From the NCBI GenBank assembly GCA_910585905.1, contig CAJUID010000005.1, positions 1 to 64,000 on the forward strand: a stretch of 64,000 nucleotides of DNA, in the 5' to 3' direction. Position 1 is the stretch's first letter. Each line of letters opens with the position of its first letter. The notes beneath the pieces are model-generated. The model saw nothing but the letters and a program-made list of their open reading frames with translations, made no database searches and was not told the DNA's origin. Of this stretch, positions 26,582 through 36,471 are shown piece by piece. A program made the translations under genes and the position numbers. Source of the DNA: an uncultured Lachnospiraceae bacterium (GTDB taxonomy: Bacteria > Bacillota > Clostridia > Lachnospirales > Lachnospiraceae).

Positions 26582-27499
26582 TTATCCCTGCACATATTTC
26601 TGCTCCAAAACGCATTTAATCTGTTCCAAAAGCCGATACCGGACTTCCCAAAAATCCTCCGTCTTTACCCATGCTTTTAACTGCATCTGGACTTTTAGCG
26701 GCGATAATTTATTAATCACAACATCCATCGGCTCCTCCTGAAAAATCATTTCCTCCTGCCGCATAATGTCTTTTAATATTCCTTTGAGTTCCGAAATATC
26801 AGCCTCATATGGCACCATAAAATCAAGAACCAGCATACGTTTGTCCGCATTTGTAACATTGGTAATGGTAGCACCTGTAATCGTGCCATTCGGAATCACA
26901 ATGGTTTTATTATCTGTTGTTGACACTCTTGTATAAAATATATCAATGCTCTCCACTGTCCCCTCTACCCCTGTTACAGAAATATACTCCCCCACTCGGA
27001 AAGGTTTTAATGCCAAGATTAAAACACCCCCAGCAAGATTTGCAAGGCTGCCCTGCAGTGCAAGCCCTACCGCAAGACCCGCAGAGCCTACCAGTGCAAT
27101 AATAGTCGCACCAACCCCTAAAATCCACGCCACTAAAAAAATCAACACAAGATTGTATCCCACTTTTGCAAAAGACATTACAAAGTTCTGTACGCCAATC
27201 TCTACATCGCGCTTCACCATCCATTTACTAGTCAGCCTTAAACAAAACTTTACTACCTTTTTCCCAATAAAATAGATAAACAGCGCAAATAAAAGTGTCT
27301 TTGCAAAATCTAGTATGCCCTCTCTCTGCGAGAGAAGATATTCTATTAAAAAACTAGTTTTCTCTTCCCCGCTCGCTGAAGACTGCATTGCCTCTGCGAG
27401 CTCTTCCACGCTTGCGTTATCTGGAGAAATCGTTTGTATTGGTGCTGTCCCCCAAAAAAGTGACTCCACCCTGCAACCCACTATACCTTTTACACTCAT
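26582..27499 (-). CDS. Small-conductance mechanosensitive channel (MscS family)
   Basis: The 305-aa protein has an N-terminal extension, three transmembrane segments (about 62-82, 105-130, 135-160) and the TM3 glycine/alanine pattern AGLAVGLALQGSLANLAGG. The beta domain (KPFRVGEYISVTGVEGTV) and C-terminal domain follow. It opens under membrane tension to release solutes. The ATG has GGGAGGA upstream and follows glgB by 27 bp, so the genes are co-transcribed. The pairing with a glycogen enzyme is probably organisational rather than functional. Confidence 0.9.
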   Translation of the reverse strand: MSVKGIVGCRVESLFWGTAPIQTISPDNASVEELAEAMQSSASGEEKTSFLIEYLLSQREGILDFAKTLLFALFIYFIGKKVVKFCLRLTSKWMVKRDVEIGVQNFVMSFAKVGYNLVLIFLVAWILGVGATIIALVGSAGLAVGLALQGSLANLAGGVLILALKPFRVGEYISVTGVEGTVESIDIFYTRVSTTDNKTIVIPNGTITGATITNVTNADKRMLVLDFMVPYEADISELKGILKDIMRQEEMIFQEEPMDVVINKLSPLKVQMQLKAWVKTEDFWEVRYRLLEQIKCVLEQKYVQG

Positions 27500-27526
27500 T
27501 TCAATTCCTCCCTCGCCCTGTCTGAC

Positions 27527-29806
27527 TTAACGTGGAATTGCCTGAAAGATGCAAACGCCAAACGAAGGCATATCTAATGTAATGGAATACTGCCTTCCAT
27601 CCCACTCCACTTCCTTTGCCGTAAGCTGTCTGCGGTTTTGGCATCCCGTTCCGCCATACTGCTCCTTATCACTATTAAATATCTCTTTATATTTCCCCTC
27701 AAAAGGAACTCCAATCTTAAAATTCTCATACATAACTGGAGTAAAATTACAGACAACCAAGAGCTGCTCCTTTTCTTCCGAATCCCTTCGCATAAATGAA
27801 ATAATGCTGTGGTCCGCATCCTGGGAGCTAAGCCATTCAAATCCACTCTCATGATAATCATTTTCATATAGTGCCGGATGCTTCTGGTAAAACTGGTTCA
27901 AATCCTTAACATAATCCTGTAAAGCCTTATGATCTCTGTCTTCCAACTCCTCCCAGTGCAGACTTTCCTTTTCATTCCATTCACTCGCCTGGCCAAACTC
28001 CTGCCCCATAAATTGAAGCTTTTTACCTGGATGTGTCATCATAAAGCCATACGCCGCCCTTAAATTGCCAAACTTCTGCTCCATATCCCCAGGCATTTTC
28101 ATCAGCATAGAACATTTCCCATGAACCACCTCATCATGTGAAAAAGCCAGAAGATAGCGCTCACTGTACGCATAAACCATACTAAACGTCAACGAACCAT
28201 GGCTGCCTTTCCTAAAATAAGGGTCAAGCTTCATATAGGAAATAAAATCATTCATCCAACCCATATTCCACTTTAAGTCAAAACCTAATCCCTCTTCCCT
28301 GACTTCTGCTGTCACACCCTTCCATGCTGTGGATTCCTCTGCGATCAGCAGCGCGCCATCCTTTTTTCCATGAAACGCAATACTTAGTTTTTGAAGAAAT
28401 TCTACCGCCTGTAAATTCTCATGCCCGCCGTTTTCATTTGGAATCCACTCTCCAAACCCCCGCCCATAATCCAGATACAACATTGATGCCACTGCATCCA
28501 TACGGATACCATCTGCATGATACACATCTTTCCAAAAAAGAGCGTTGGCAATTAAGAAATTTGCCACCTGCGGGCGTGCATAATTATAAATCAATGTCCC
28601 CCAGTGCGGATGTTCTCCCTGACGCGGGTCCAAATGCTCATAAAGGCAGGTTCCATCAAACCTTGCCAGCCCATTTTCATCCTTTGGAAAATGCGCCGGA
28701 ACCCAGTCCAAAATAACACCGATTCCTTCCTGATGCATGTAATCAATAAAATACATAAAATCCTGCGGCGTGCCATAGCGCGATGTCACCGCATAATACC
28801 CAGTCACCTGATACCCCCAAGATTCATCCAGCGGATGCTCCATAACCGGCATCAGCTCCACATGGGTATAGCCCATCTGTTTTACATACTTTGCAAGTTC
28901 TGGTGCAATCTCCCTGTAATTCATAAAGCCAGCGTATTCCGCCCCGGCATCTGAAGCGCGCCTCCATGAGCCAAGATGTACCTCATAAACAGACATCGCC
29001 TCCTTCTCAAAATCCTGTTTGGCCCTCTTTGCAAGCCACTGTTCATCCTTCCACACAAAACGGGACATATCTGTTACAATGCTGGCATTTAACGGGCGCA
29101 CCTCACTGCGGAAACCATACGGGTCTGTCTTTAAAACAACTGTTTGGGCATTTAACTTAATTTCATACTTATAAATCTCCCCACACCCTATCTCCGGTAT
29201 AAACAGAGAGAAAACTCCAGAATCCCCAAGACGGCACATCGGATTTCTCCGTCCATCCCACTGGTTAAAATTCCCTACAACACTGACACGCATCGCATTT
29301 GGCGCCCAGACAGCAAAATGCGTCCCCTTAACCCCTGTATTTCCTTTCTTACCTGACTGCTTTTGTTGCGGCATAACCTCCGCTGTTTCCCCATTCCCCG
29401 ATACCGTAACTGGATGTGCCCCGAGGTAATTATAGATTTCATAATTTTTTCCTACGCCAAAAAGAGACAATTCCTTTTCTGGGATCAGTGAAGGATACTG
29501 ATAAGGATCCTTAAAGACACACTCACTTCCATCACCATACTTTGCAAGAAGATCGTATGGCTGAATCTTCCGTCCCGGCAACAGCACAGCAAAAAAACCA
29601 GCCTCATCCGCCTCTTCCATCTGATACAGTTTCCCGTCCTTTTGGTTTCTCACAAACACTGTCTTTGCATCCGGCAAAAATGCCTGCACCAAAATACCAT
29701 TCCGCACCTTATGCGGTCCAAGCACTGTTTCCGGATGGTCATGTTCTGAGTATACAATTGCCTCAATCTCGGCCCAATCCATCAGATCATATAGCTTCTT
29801 TTCCAT
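27527..29806 (-). CDS. glgB: 1,4-alpha-glucan branching enzyme
   Basis: This 759-aa GH13 enzyme forms alpha-1,6 branches in glycogen. Two N-terminal CBM48-type beta domains (about 15-110 and 150-260; GTHFAVWAPNAMRVSVVG) precede the catalytic barrel. Its conserved regions are GVILDWVPAHFPKD, DGIRMDAVASML (nucleophile Asp), LLIAEEST (acid/base Glu) and AFSHDEVVHGK. The length is slightly above usual because of a Lys/Gln-rich insertion between the CBMs (about 145-158). It starts 20 bp after the DUF1015 gene, with GGGAGGA upstream. No glgC or glgA is in this window. Confidence 0.95.
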   Translation of the reverse strand: MEKKLYDLMDWAEIEAIVYSEHDHPETVLGPHKVRNGILVQAFLPDAKTVFVRNQKDGKLYQMEEADEAGFFAVLLPGRKIQPYDLLAKYGDGSECVFKDPYQYPSLIPEKELSLFGVGKNYEIYNYLGAHPVTVSGNGETAEVMPQQKQSGKKGNTGVKGTHFAVWAPNAMRVSVVGNFNQWDGRRNPMCRLGDSGVFSLFIPEIGCGEIYKYEIKLNAQTVVLKTDPYGFRSEVRPLNASIVTDMSRFVWKDEQWLAKRAKQDFEKEAMSVYEVHLGSWRRASDAGAEYAGFMNYREIAPELAKYVKQMGYTHVELMPVMEHPLDESWGYQVTGYYAVTSRYGTPQDFMYFIDYMHQEGIGVILDWVPAHFPKDENGLARFDGTCLYEHLDPRQGEHPHWGTLIYNYARPQVANFLIANALFWKDVYHADGIRMDAVASMLYLDYGRGFGEWIPNENGGHENLQAVEFLQKLSIAFHGKKDGALLIAEESTAWKGVTAEVREEGLGFDLKWNMGWMNDFISYMKLDPYFRKGSHGSLTFSMVYAYSERYLLAFSHDEVVHGKCSMLMKMPGDMEQKFGNLRAAYGFMMTHPGKKLQFMGQEFGQASEWNEKESLHWEELEDRDHKALQDYVKDLNQFYQKHPALYENDYHESGFEWLSSQDADHSIISFMRRDSEEKEQLLVVCNFTPVMYENFKIGVPFEGKYKEIFNSDKEQYGGTGCQNRRQLTAKEVEWDGRQYSITLDMPSFGVCIFQAIPR

Positions 29807-29826
29807 ATAGCCACTATCCTCCCTCT

Positions 29827-31065
29827 TTATATTTCATGTATAAATAACCCGCTGCGAAGCTTTGGTTCAAACCAGGTAGATTTCGGCGGCATCAATAGCC
29901 CTGCATCTGCCACTGCAAATAATTCTGCTATGGATGTGGGATACATAGCAAATGCCACCGCCATATCACTGTCCGCCCTGCGTTCCAGCTCCGCAAGTCC
30001 ACGAATACCTCCTACAAAATCAATACGGCTATCCGTCCTCGGATCGCCAATACCCAATACTGGATTCAGCAGATAATCCTGCAAAATCGAAACATCCAGC
30101 GAATCCACCGCGTCCTCTATGTGAAGCAGTTGATCCGAAGCCTGGAGCAGATACCATTGTTGATCCAGATACATTGTAACCTGCCCTTTCTCCTTAGGAG
30201 ACTCTGCACCAGACAATTTTGACACAGTAAAATGCTCCCCAACTGCCCGCAAAAATTCTTCCTTTGTCAAACCATTTAAATCTTTTACCACACGGTTATA
30301 ATCCATAATCATAAGCTGATCATCCGGGAAAAGAACTGACAAAAAGTAATTAAACTCCTCACTGCCATTAAAATCCTGATTCGCTTCCCTCCGCTTTAAG
30401 CTGACTTTTACTGCGGAAGCTGCCCGGTGATGTCCATCTGCAATATAAATATCATCCATCCTGTGGAAAGCATCGCCTATCTGCTTTACCTGTTCTGGCT
30501 GATCCATCTTCCAGACCGTATGGGAAACGCCATCATCCGCCGTAAAATCATAGATTGGCTCAGACGATTCTATTACCTCGGCAACTACCGTGTTAATCGC
30601 CTTCTCTGAACGGTAAGCCAGAAATATCGGTCCGGTCTGTGCACTTAATGTGTCAACATGGCGAATTCTGTCCTGCTCTTTTTCCTCCCTGGTATTCTCA
30701 TGCTTTTTAATCACATTATTTAAATAATCATCTACACTGGCACACGCAACAATCCCTGTCTGTTTTCTGCCATCCATGGTCAATTGATAAATATAGTAGC
30801 AAGATTGTTGATCCTGAATAAAAATCTCCTGCTCCTTCCAGTCAAGATAAAGCTGCTTTGCTTTTTGGTAAACTCTCTCATCATACGTATCCACACTGTC
30901 AGAAAGCTGTGTCTCTGCACGGTCAATCTTTAAAAAAGAAAATTCTGCCTTCCCCGTCTCTGCTTTTGCTTCCTCCCTGTTATACACATCATATGGAAGT
31001 GCTGCCACATTTGATGCATATTCTTTTTTCGGCCTGACTGCCGTAAATGGTTTTATCCCTGCCAT
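29827..31065 (-). CDS. DUF1015 family protein
   Basis: This 412-aa cytoplasmic protein has the DUF1015 start MAGIKPFTAVRP and the motifs LPYDVYNREEA and YIADGHHRAASA. The family is common in clostridia and has been linked to serine or HTP-type metabolism by context, but no activity is established to my knowledge. The ATG at 31065 is chosen because ATGAGGA lies 9 nt upstream and homologues start at this point; a further ATG at 31080 is possible. It is the first gene of the operon with glgB and the mechanosensitive channel. Confidence 0.85.
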   Translation of the reverse strand: MAGIKPFTAVRPKKEYASNVAALPYDVYNREEAKAETGKAEFSFLKIDRAETQLSDSVDTYDERVYQKAKQLYLDWKEQEIFIQDQQSCYYIYQLTMDGRKQTGIVACASVDDYLNNVIKKHENTREEKEQDRIRHVDTLSAQTGPIFLAYRSEKAINTVVAEVIESSEPIYDFTADDGVSHTVWKMDQPEQVKQIGDAFHRMDDIYIADGHHRAASAVKVSLKRREANQDFNGSEEFNYFLSVLFPDDQLMIMDYNRVVKDLNGLTKEEFLRAVGEHFTVSKLSGAESPKEKGQVTMYLDQQWYLLQASDQLLHIEDAVDSLDVSILQDYLLNPVLGIGDPRTDSRIDFVGGIRGLAELERRADSDMAVAFAMYPTSIAELFAVADAGLLMPPKSTWFEPKLRSGLFIHEI

Positions 31066-31144
31066 AATCAAAATCCTCATTTCCGCAAAGTAGGTTTTAT
31101 CTCCTCTTTGCTTACATACTTAATCATTTCATTTCCATTTCATA

Positions 31145-31150
31145 ATTATA
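31145..31150 (-). promoter_or_regulatory. Extended -10 promoter of the DUF1015-glgB operon
   Basis: Minus-strand TGGTATAAT. No good -35 at 17 bp; the TGn extension may compensate. It is 80 bp upstream of the chosen start codon. Confidence 0.55.
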
Positions 31151-31194
31151 CCAAATATCCGCGAAAAAACCTATCCCTTTTTCCTACATCTACT

Positions 31195-31222
31195 TTCACT
31201 TTATGGTGTTTTTTGCTATAAT
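31195..31222 (+). promoter_or_regulatory. Promoter of the HAD-GNAT gene
   Basis: TTCACT (31195-31200), a 16-bp spacer and TATAAT (31217-31222), divergent from the DUF1015 promoter. Confidence 0.5.
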
Positions 31223-31371
31223 TGCGTATAAAGAGAATGAAATGTAGATTCTAACAGATTGCTTTTGGAAGAATCACATTCCCAGTTTGTGTCTGTGCGC
31301 TGCAGGACACAGGCTGCTTGATGCATAATCCCAGCAAAATACAGACAGGCAGCGCAGAAATGAGGGTTATT

Positions 31372-32553
31372 ATGTTAAAAGCTATTATTTTTGATATGGA
31401 TGGTGTAATTATTGACAGCGAACCACAACATGCCAGGGCTGCACTTCGTGTATTTGAACGTCTCCAAGCATCTGCAGACTTAGCATACTGCAGCAGCTTT
31501 ATCGGAAGCTCCACACGAAAACTCTGCGAAGATGCCGTTTCCCGTTTCCATCTGGCTCTCACTCCAGAAGAACTTTTAAAAGAAATGAACAGCGAAAAAA
31601 AGGCTGTATTAAAGGAAGAAGGCTACCAAGTTACATCTGGTATCAAGGAATTAATTAAATTGCTATACCAGAAGGGCGTACATCTCGCCATTGTCTCCTC
31701 TTCCTCCCCATCAGAGATTGAGCAGGTGGTGAAATCGCTCGGAATCAAAAAATATTTTACCAAACTAATTTCTAGTGCCCATGTAGAGCAGCCAAAACCT
31801 GCGCCGGATTCTTTCTTGCTGGCATTAAAAGAACTTGGCGTAAGCGCAAAAGAAACCGTAGTTGTAGAGGATTCCTGCTATGGCTGCCAGGCTGCAAAGG
31901 CTGCCGGCATTGTCTGCACTGGTTTTATCAATCCGCATTCCGGTGAACAGGATCTGTCTTCTGCAGATGTACTATTAGAATCGTTTGAAAACATCGACCA
32001 CCGCTTCTTTAAAAATGTATTAAAGCGCAGTCTTGGGGAACCGATTACCATAGCAGACACAAAACGCCTGATCATTCGGGAATTATCGACAGATGATGTC
32101 AAAAAAATCTATCATATTTACTCTGACCCGGAAGTGCGAAAATATATTCCAGATATTGATGATTACCTGGATGTAGAAATGGAAAAACAAGCGGCTTATA
32201 TCCGCAATGTCTATTCCTTCTATGGTTATGGAATCTGGGGCGTATACAGCAAGACTTCCAAAAAATTAATTGGCAAATGCGGGATTGAAAATCAGATGAT
32301 AGACGGCAAAGAAGAGATTACCCTCTCCTACTTGCTTGACAGCAAATATTGGGGATATGGATATGCGATAGAATGCGGCAATGCAATATTTGAATACGCA
32401 AAATCACAGCTTGACATCAAACGCATTGTAGCAGTTATTGATAAACACAATTCCCGTTCCATCAACACGGCTAAAAATCTAAATATGACATTTGAAAAAG
32501 AAATTACATATAAAGGGCATGAAAGCCTTCTTTATTCAATTACATTACCTTAG
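31372..32553 (+). CDS. HAD phosphatase fused to GNAT acetyltransferase
   Basis: This 393-aa two-domain protein has an N-terminal beta-phosphoglucomutase-like HAD domain (about 1-215). It shows the nucleophile motif FDMDGVIIDSEP, SSSSPSEIE, KPAPDSF and VVEDSCYG. The C-terminal RimJ-type GNAT domain (about 228-393) has TKRLIIRELSTDDV, WGYGYAIECGNAI and DKHNSRSINTAKNLNM. The HAD half probably hydrolyses or isomerises a sugar phosphate; the GNAT half probably N-acetylates an unknown acceptor. The ATG at 31372 has GAGGG 5 nt upstream. There is no stop or frame break between the domains, so it is a true fusion. Confidence 0.85.
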   Translation: MLKAIIFDMDGVIIDSEPQHARAALRVFERLQASADLAYCSSFIGSSTRKLCEDAVSRFHLALTPEELLKEMNSEKKAVLKEEGYQVTSGIKELIKLLYQKGVHLAIVSSSSPSEIEQVVKSLGIKKYFTKLISSAHVEQPKPAPDSFLLALKELGVSAKETVVVEDSCYGCQAAKAAGIVCTGFINPHSGEQDLSSADVLLESFENIDHRFFKNVLKRSLGEPITIADTKRLIIRELSTDDVKKIYHIYSDPEVRKYIPDIDDYLDVEMEKQAAYIRNVYSFYGYGIWGVYSKTSKKLIGKCGIENQMIDGKEEITLSYLLDSKYWGYGYAIECGNAIFEYAKSQLDIKRIVAVIDKHNSRSINTAKNLNMTFEKEITYKGHESLLYSITLP

Positions 32554-32560
32554 GAACTGT

Positions 32561-32685
32561 AAGCCAAACAGGGCTGTCGCACTAAGAAAAGTATATACAA
32601 GATATTATAAATATAATACAATATCAACACCTTATCTTGTATATTTCATGTTTCGTGCGACAGCCCCATCACTTGGCTTTTTATA
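32561..32685. terminator. Long nested hairpin, likely bidirectional terminator
   Basis: The outer stem is AAGCCAA / TTGGCTT and the inner stem GGGCTGTCGCAC / GTGCGACAGCCC (12 bp perfect). A further inner arm is TATACAAGATA / TATCTTGTATA. TTTTTAT follows on the plus strand. It separates the convergent HAD-GNAT and galE genes. Confidence 0.7.
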
Positions 32686-32690
32686 ATCTT

Positions 32691-33680
32691 CTACTGCGAA
32701 AATCCATTCGGATGATTCTTATGCCATTTCCATGCAGTTTCAATAATTTCTTCTAAATCGGCATGTTCCGGTTTCCAACCCAGCACTTCTTTCGCTTTTG
32801 CACTGGATGCAATCAGTTTTGCAGGGTCCCCGCCGCGCCGCGGAGCCACAACTGCAGGAATCGGATGCCCAGTTACTTTGCGGGCCGCCTCAATCACTTC
32901 CTTTACCGTAAACCCAACACCATTGCCAAGATTAAACACATTGCTCTCTTTTCCATCTATCAGATAATTCATCGCAAGAATATGCGCCTGCGCAAGATCT
33001 GTTACATGGATATAATCTCGCACGCATGTGCCATCCTTCGTATCATAATCATCACCAAAAATATTGATTGCCTCACGCTGACCATTTGGTACCTGCAAAA
33101 TCAGAGGGATCAAATGACTCTCCGGGCTGTGCGCCTCACCAATCTGCCCATCTGCACGTGCACCACACGCATTAAAATAGCGAAGCGCCACATAACGCAG
33201 CCCATGTGCAACTCCCGTCCACTTCATCATTTTTTCCATCGATAGTTTTGTCTCACCATATGGGTTTGTTGGCTCTGTACGGTCAGATTCTAAAATCGGA
33301 ATACTCTCAGGTTCACCATATGTCGCAGCAGTCGAAGAAAAAACAATCTTATCAACACCATGCGCAACCATACTTTGCAGTAGAACTTTCGTTCCGTTAA
33401 GATTATTATCATAATATTTCAGCGGGTCCGTCATGCTCTCCCCAACCAGAGAATTTGCCGCAAAATGGATAACACCGTCAATGTCCTCTTTCTCAAAAAC
33501 ACTGTCTACAAATGTTCTGTCGCGGATGTCTCCCTGATAAAAAACCGCTTCCTTTTGGACTGCCTCAATATGGCCAGTCTCAAGGTTATCAACAACAACC
33601 ACCTCTTCGCCTGCATCAATCAATTCACTAACTGTATGGGAGCCAATATAACCAGCCCCACCAAGAACTAATATCTTCAT
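32691..33680 (-). CDS. galE: UDP-glucose 4-epimerase
   Basis: This 329-aa short-chain dehydrogenase-fold enzyme interconverts UDP-galactose and UDP-glucose in the Leloir pathway. It has the NAD-binding GGAGYIGSHT at residues 7-16, FSSTAATYGEP and the catalytic YGETK. It is the last gene of the galactan operon, 29 bp after galK, with GGAGG before its ATG. The long hairpin downstream ends the transcript. Confidence 0.95.
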   Translation of the reverse strand: MKILVLGGAGYIGSHTVSELIDAGEEVVVVDNLETGHIEAVQKEAVFYQGDIRDRTFVDSVFEKEDIDGVIHFAANSLVGESMTDPLKYYDNNLNGTKVLLQSMVAHGVDKIVFSSTAATYGEPESIPILESDRTEPTNPYGETKLSMEKMMKWTGVAHGLRYVALRYFNACGARADGQIGEAHSPESHLIPLILQVPNGQREAINIFGDDYDTKDGTCVRDYIHVTDLAQAHILAMNYLIDGKESNVFNLGNGVGFTVKEVIEAARKVTGHPIPAVVAPRRGGDPAKLIASSAKAKEVLGWKPEHADLEEIIETAWKWHKNHPNGFSQ

Positions 33681-33709
33681 CTTCTACCTCCATTTCCGCC
33701 TGCACACAT

Positions 33710-34873
33710 TTATAATATTACCGGGCCATCACCAACCTCTACTACATAAAAACTAGCCGCATAGCCAATCTTTTCCTTGTACTCCCTGCCTACCTCTTCC
33801 ATAAAACGGTCCACTTTATCCTCTTCCACAATGCTGACTGTACATCCCCCAAAGCCTGCACCAGTCATTCTAGAACCAATCACACCGTCCTGTTTCCATG
33901 CTGATTCCACCATGGTATCCAGTTCAATCCCTGTCACCTCATAATCCTTGCTAAGCGATACGTGAGAATCATTCATCAATTTCCCAAAAAGTGCAATATC
34001 ATTTCGGTTCAGTGCATCCACTGCCTGAATTGTCCTCTGGTTTTCCAGGACAGCATGTTTTGCGCGACGCACCTTCACTTCATCAGAGATTGCTGACTGG
34101 TATGTCTCAAACTGCTCCTGCGTCAACTCGCCAAGACTCTTAATATCAACTACTTTCTGCAGGCTGGCAAGTGCCGCCTCACACTCACTGCGCCGCTCAT
34201 TGTACTTGGAATCGCCAAGCCCACGCTTCTTATTGGTACAGCCAATCACAATCTTAGCATTCTCCAATTTAAGCGGGGCATATTCATAAGACAAGTCTGC
34301 CGTATCCAGAAAAATAGCATGGTCTTTCTTTCCCATAGCAATCGCAAACTGATCCATAATTCCACAGTTTACACCATTAAACTTATTCTCCGAATACTGC
34401 CCAATCAGCGCCAAATCCTGATTTGACACATCAAACCCATAAAAATCACGCAGGATATGCCCTGTCAAAACTTCTACAGAAGCAGAAGAAGAAAGACCAG
34501 AACCATTTGGAATATTGCCAAACAGCAGCAAATCCATCCCACAGCCAACCGAATAACCCTTTTCCTGAAATGCCCAGATTACACCCTTGGGATAATTTGT
34601 CCACTCTGCCTCCTTTTCTGGCTTCAGCCCTTCCACAGAAGACTCCAACACTCCAAGCTCCTCAAAATTCATAGAATAGAAGCGCAGCACCTGATCCTCC
34701 CGCTTTCTCGCTACCCCAAATGTTCCAATTGTAAGCGCACACGGAAACACATGCCCTCCATTATAATCCGTATGCTCACCAATCAGATTCACGCGTCCCG
34801 GCGCAAAATATACCTTCGCCCCCTCCGTACCACCAAAAATCTCAGAAAACTTATTTAGTAATGTCTCTTTCAT
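33710..34873 (-). CDS. galK: Galactokinase
   Basis: This 387-aa GHMP kinase phosphorylates galactose at C1. Signatures are PGRVNLIGEHTDYNGG (about 26-41), the ATP-binding PNGSGLSSSASVEV and the C-terminal GSRMTGAGFGGC. It lies between galT and galE with 29-bp gaps. GGGGGA precedes the ATG. It is cytoplasmic. Confidence 0.95.
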   Translation of the reverse strand: MKETLLNKFSEIFGGTEGAKVYFAPGRVNLIGEHTDYNGGHVFPCALTIGTFGVARKREDQVLRFYSMNFEELGVLESSVEGLKPEKEAEWTNYPKGVIWAFQEKGYSVGCGMDLLLFGNIPNGSGLSSSASVEVLTGHILRDFYGFDVSNQDLALIGQYSENKFNGVNCGIMDQFAIAMGKKDHAIFLDTADLSYEYAPLKLENAKIVIGCTNKKRGLGDSKYNERRSECEAALASLQKVVDIKSLGELTQEQFETYQSAISDEVKVRRAKHAVLENQRTIQAVDALNRNDIALFGKLMNDSHVSLSKDYEVTGIELDTMVESAWKQDGVIGSRMTGAGFGGCTVSIVEEDKVDRFMEEVGREYKEKIGYAASFYVVEVGDGPVIL

Positions 34874-34902
34874 TGTAATCCCCCATTTCTGTTCTGCCTG
34901 TG

Positions 34903-36399
34903 TTACAAGACATCAATAAACCGGCCAAATGCTTCCCTTCCCTCAGGTGTACACTTATATACCCCGGCATCCTCTAACACATGGACAAAAACATTTCCAA
35001 CTTCCTTGAAAAGGATATCCTGAATATTTTCCCGTGTTACCGAATCATATTTTGGAAGAAACTCCTCTACCCAGTCTGCATGCTTTGCAAGCACTTCATC
35101 CTCCCGTATTTCTTTATTTGCTAAAATCGCTTCCGCTAAATCTGCCAATTCCTGCTTTAATCGCGCCGGAAGCACTGCAAGCCCCATCACTTCAATTAAC
35201 CCGATATTCTCTTTCTTGATATGATGGTACTCACTGTGTGGGTGATATACGCCGAGCGGACACTCATCCGTAGTAATGTTATTGCGGAGCGTCAAATCTA
35301 ACTCAAACAAGCCTCCACGTTTACGGGCAATCGGTGTAACCGTATTGTGTGGCTCTCCGTCTGTCTCTGCAAAAATAAATGCCGCTTCATCTGTATAACT
35401 CCTCCATTTTTCCAGAATATGTTCTGCCAGGCTGATCAGCCGCCCTGAATCCTCCGACTGTATGCGTATCACAGACAGCGGCCAATTCACAATGCCTGCC
35501 GTCACATCCTCATACCCGGAGACTGTAAACGTTTTCTCAAAACCTGCCCTCTCCATTGCAAACTCATAATGCCCGCCCTGATAATGGTCATGGCTTAAGA
35601 TAGACCCCCCTACAATCGGAAGATCCGCATTGGAACCCATAAAGTAATGAGGAAACTGCTGAACAAAATCAAAAAGTTTGACAAAGGTCGCACGCTCAAT
35701 CTTCATTGGCACATGCTTTCCATTTAACAAAATACAGTGTTCATTATAATATCCATATGGGGAATACTGCAGCCCCCAGTCCGAATCATTAATTTGAAGC
35801 GGGATAATACGGTGTGTCTGGCGGGCTGGATGGCTGACATGGCCTGCATACCCAACATTTTCCATGCAGAGCAGGCATTTCGGATAACCGCTCTGTTTTG
35901 CATTTTTTGCCGCTGCAATCGCTTTCGGGTCCTTTTCTGGCTTTGACAAGTTAATTGACAGGTCAATTACCCCATACGGGCTGTCCACCGTCCACCGCAT
36001 ATCCTTACAGAGACGGTATCTGCGGATATAGTCTGTATCCTGGCTTAACTTATAAAAATAATCTGTCGCCGCCTCCGGTGATTCTCTATACTTTTCCCAA
36101 AATACCTGTATCACCTGTGCCGGCCTTGGTGCCAATGTGTTCATAATCCGTGTATCAAACAGATCACGATATACGATACTATCCTCTGTCAGCCCTTTTT
36201 CTACTGCAATGTCTAAAAGCTCCTTTAATGTCTCCTCAAGATTCACGCCCTCCGGTATATGTTCCGGGGTCTCATATTCCTTCTCCTGAAACAAATCCAG
36301 CAAAAGATTTACTGCATACACCTTCTCATTCTTAGTAATCAGCCCGGAGTCCAACCCGTACTGAACTAATTTTGCAATACCCATATTTAATCTATCCAT
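34903..36399 (-). CDS. galT: Galactose-1-phosphate uridylyltransferase, Firmicutes type
   Basis: This 498-aa enzyme transfers UMP between UDP-glucose and galactose 1-phosphate. It belongs to the longer Firmicutes class (GalT-2), not the 350-aa E. coli class. The histidine motif SHDHYQGGHYEFA is visible, with CLLCMENVGYAGHVSHPARQTHR upstream split across the N-terminal domain. The ATG at 36399 is preferred, with GGGGGA 8 nt upstream; the frame stays open 60 nt further but lacks a ribosome binding site. It is in the galactan operon between the GH53 gene and galK. Confidence 0.9.
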   Translation of the reverse strand: MDRLNMGIAKLVQYGLDSGLITKNEKVYAVNLLLDLFQEKEYETPEHIPEGVNLEETLKELLDIAVEKGLTEDSIVYRDLFDTRIMNTLAPRPAQVIQVFWEKYRESPEAATDYFYKLSQDTDYIRRYRLCKDMRWTVDSPYGVIDLSINLSKPEKDPKAIAAAKNAKQSGYPKCLLCMENVGYAGHVSHPARQTHRIIPLQINDSDWGLQYSPYGYYNEHCILLNGKHVPMKIERATFVKLFDFVQQFPHYFMGSNADLPIVGGSILSHDHYQGGHYEFAMERAGFEKTFTVSGYEDVTAGIVNWPLSVIRIQSEDSGRLISLAEHILEKWRSYTDEAAFIFAETDGEPHNTVTPIARKRGGLFELDLTLRNNITTDECPLGVYHPHSEYHHIKKENIGLIEVMGLAVLPARLKQELADLAEAILANKEIREDEVLAKHADWVEEFLPKYDSVTRENIQDILFKEVGNVFVHVLEDAGVYKCTPEGREAFGRFIDVL

Positions 36400-36414
36400 A
36401 CATAAATCCCCCGT

Positions 36415-36432
36415 GCCGCAAAAAACTGCGGC
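36415..36432 (-). other. Small GC-rich hairpin between the GH53 gene and galT
   Basis: GCCGCA / TGCGGC with a 6-nt loop inside the 72-bp intercistronic gap. On the minus strand it is not followed by a T-run, so mRNA stability or processing is more likely than termination. Confidence 0.4.
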
Positions 36433-36471
36433 TAAATTAGCTATCCCCATTTGTCTCAATTGTAAAACCCA

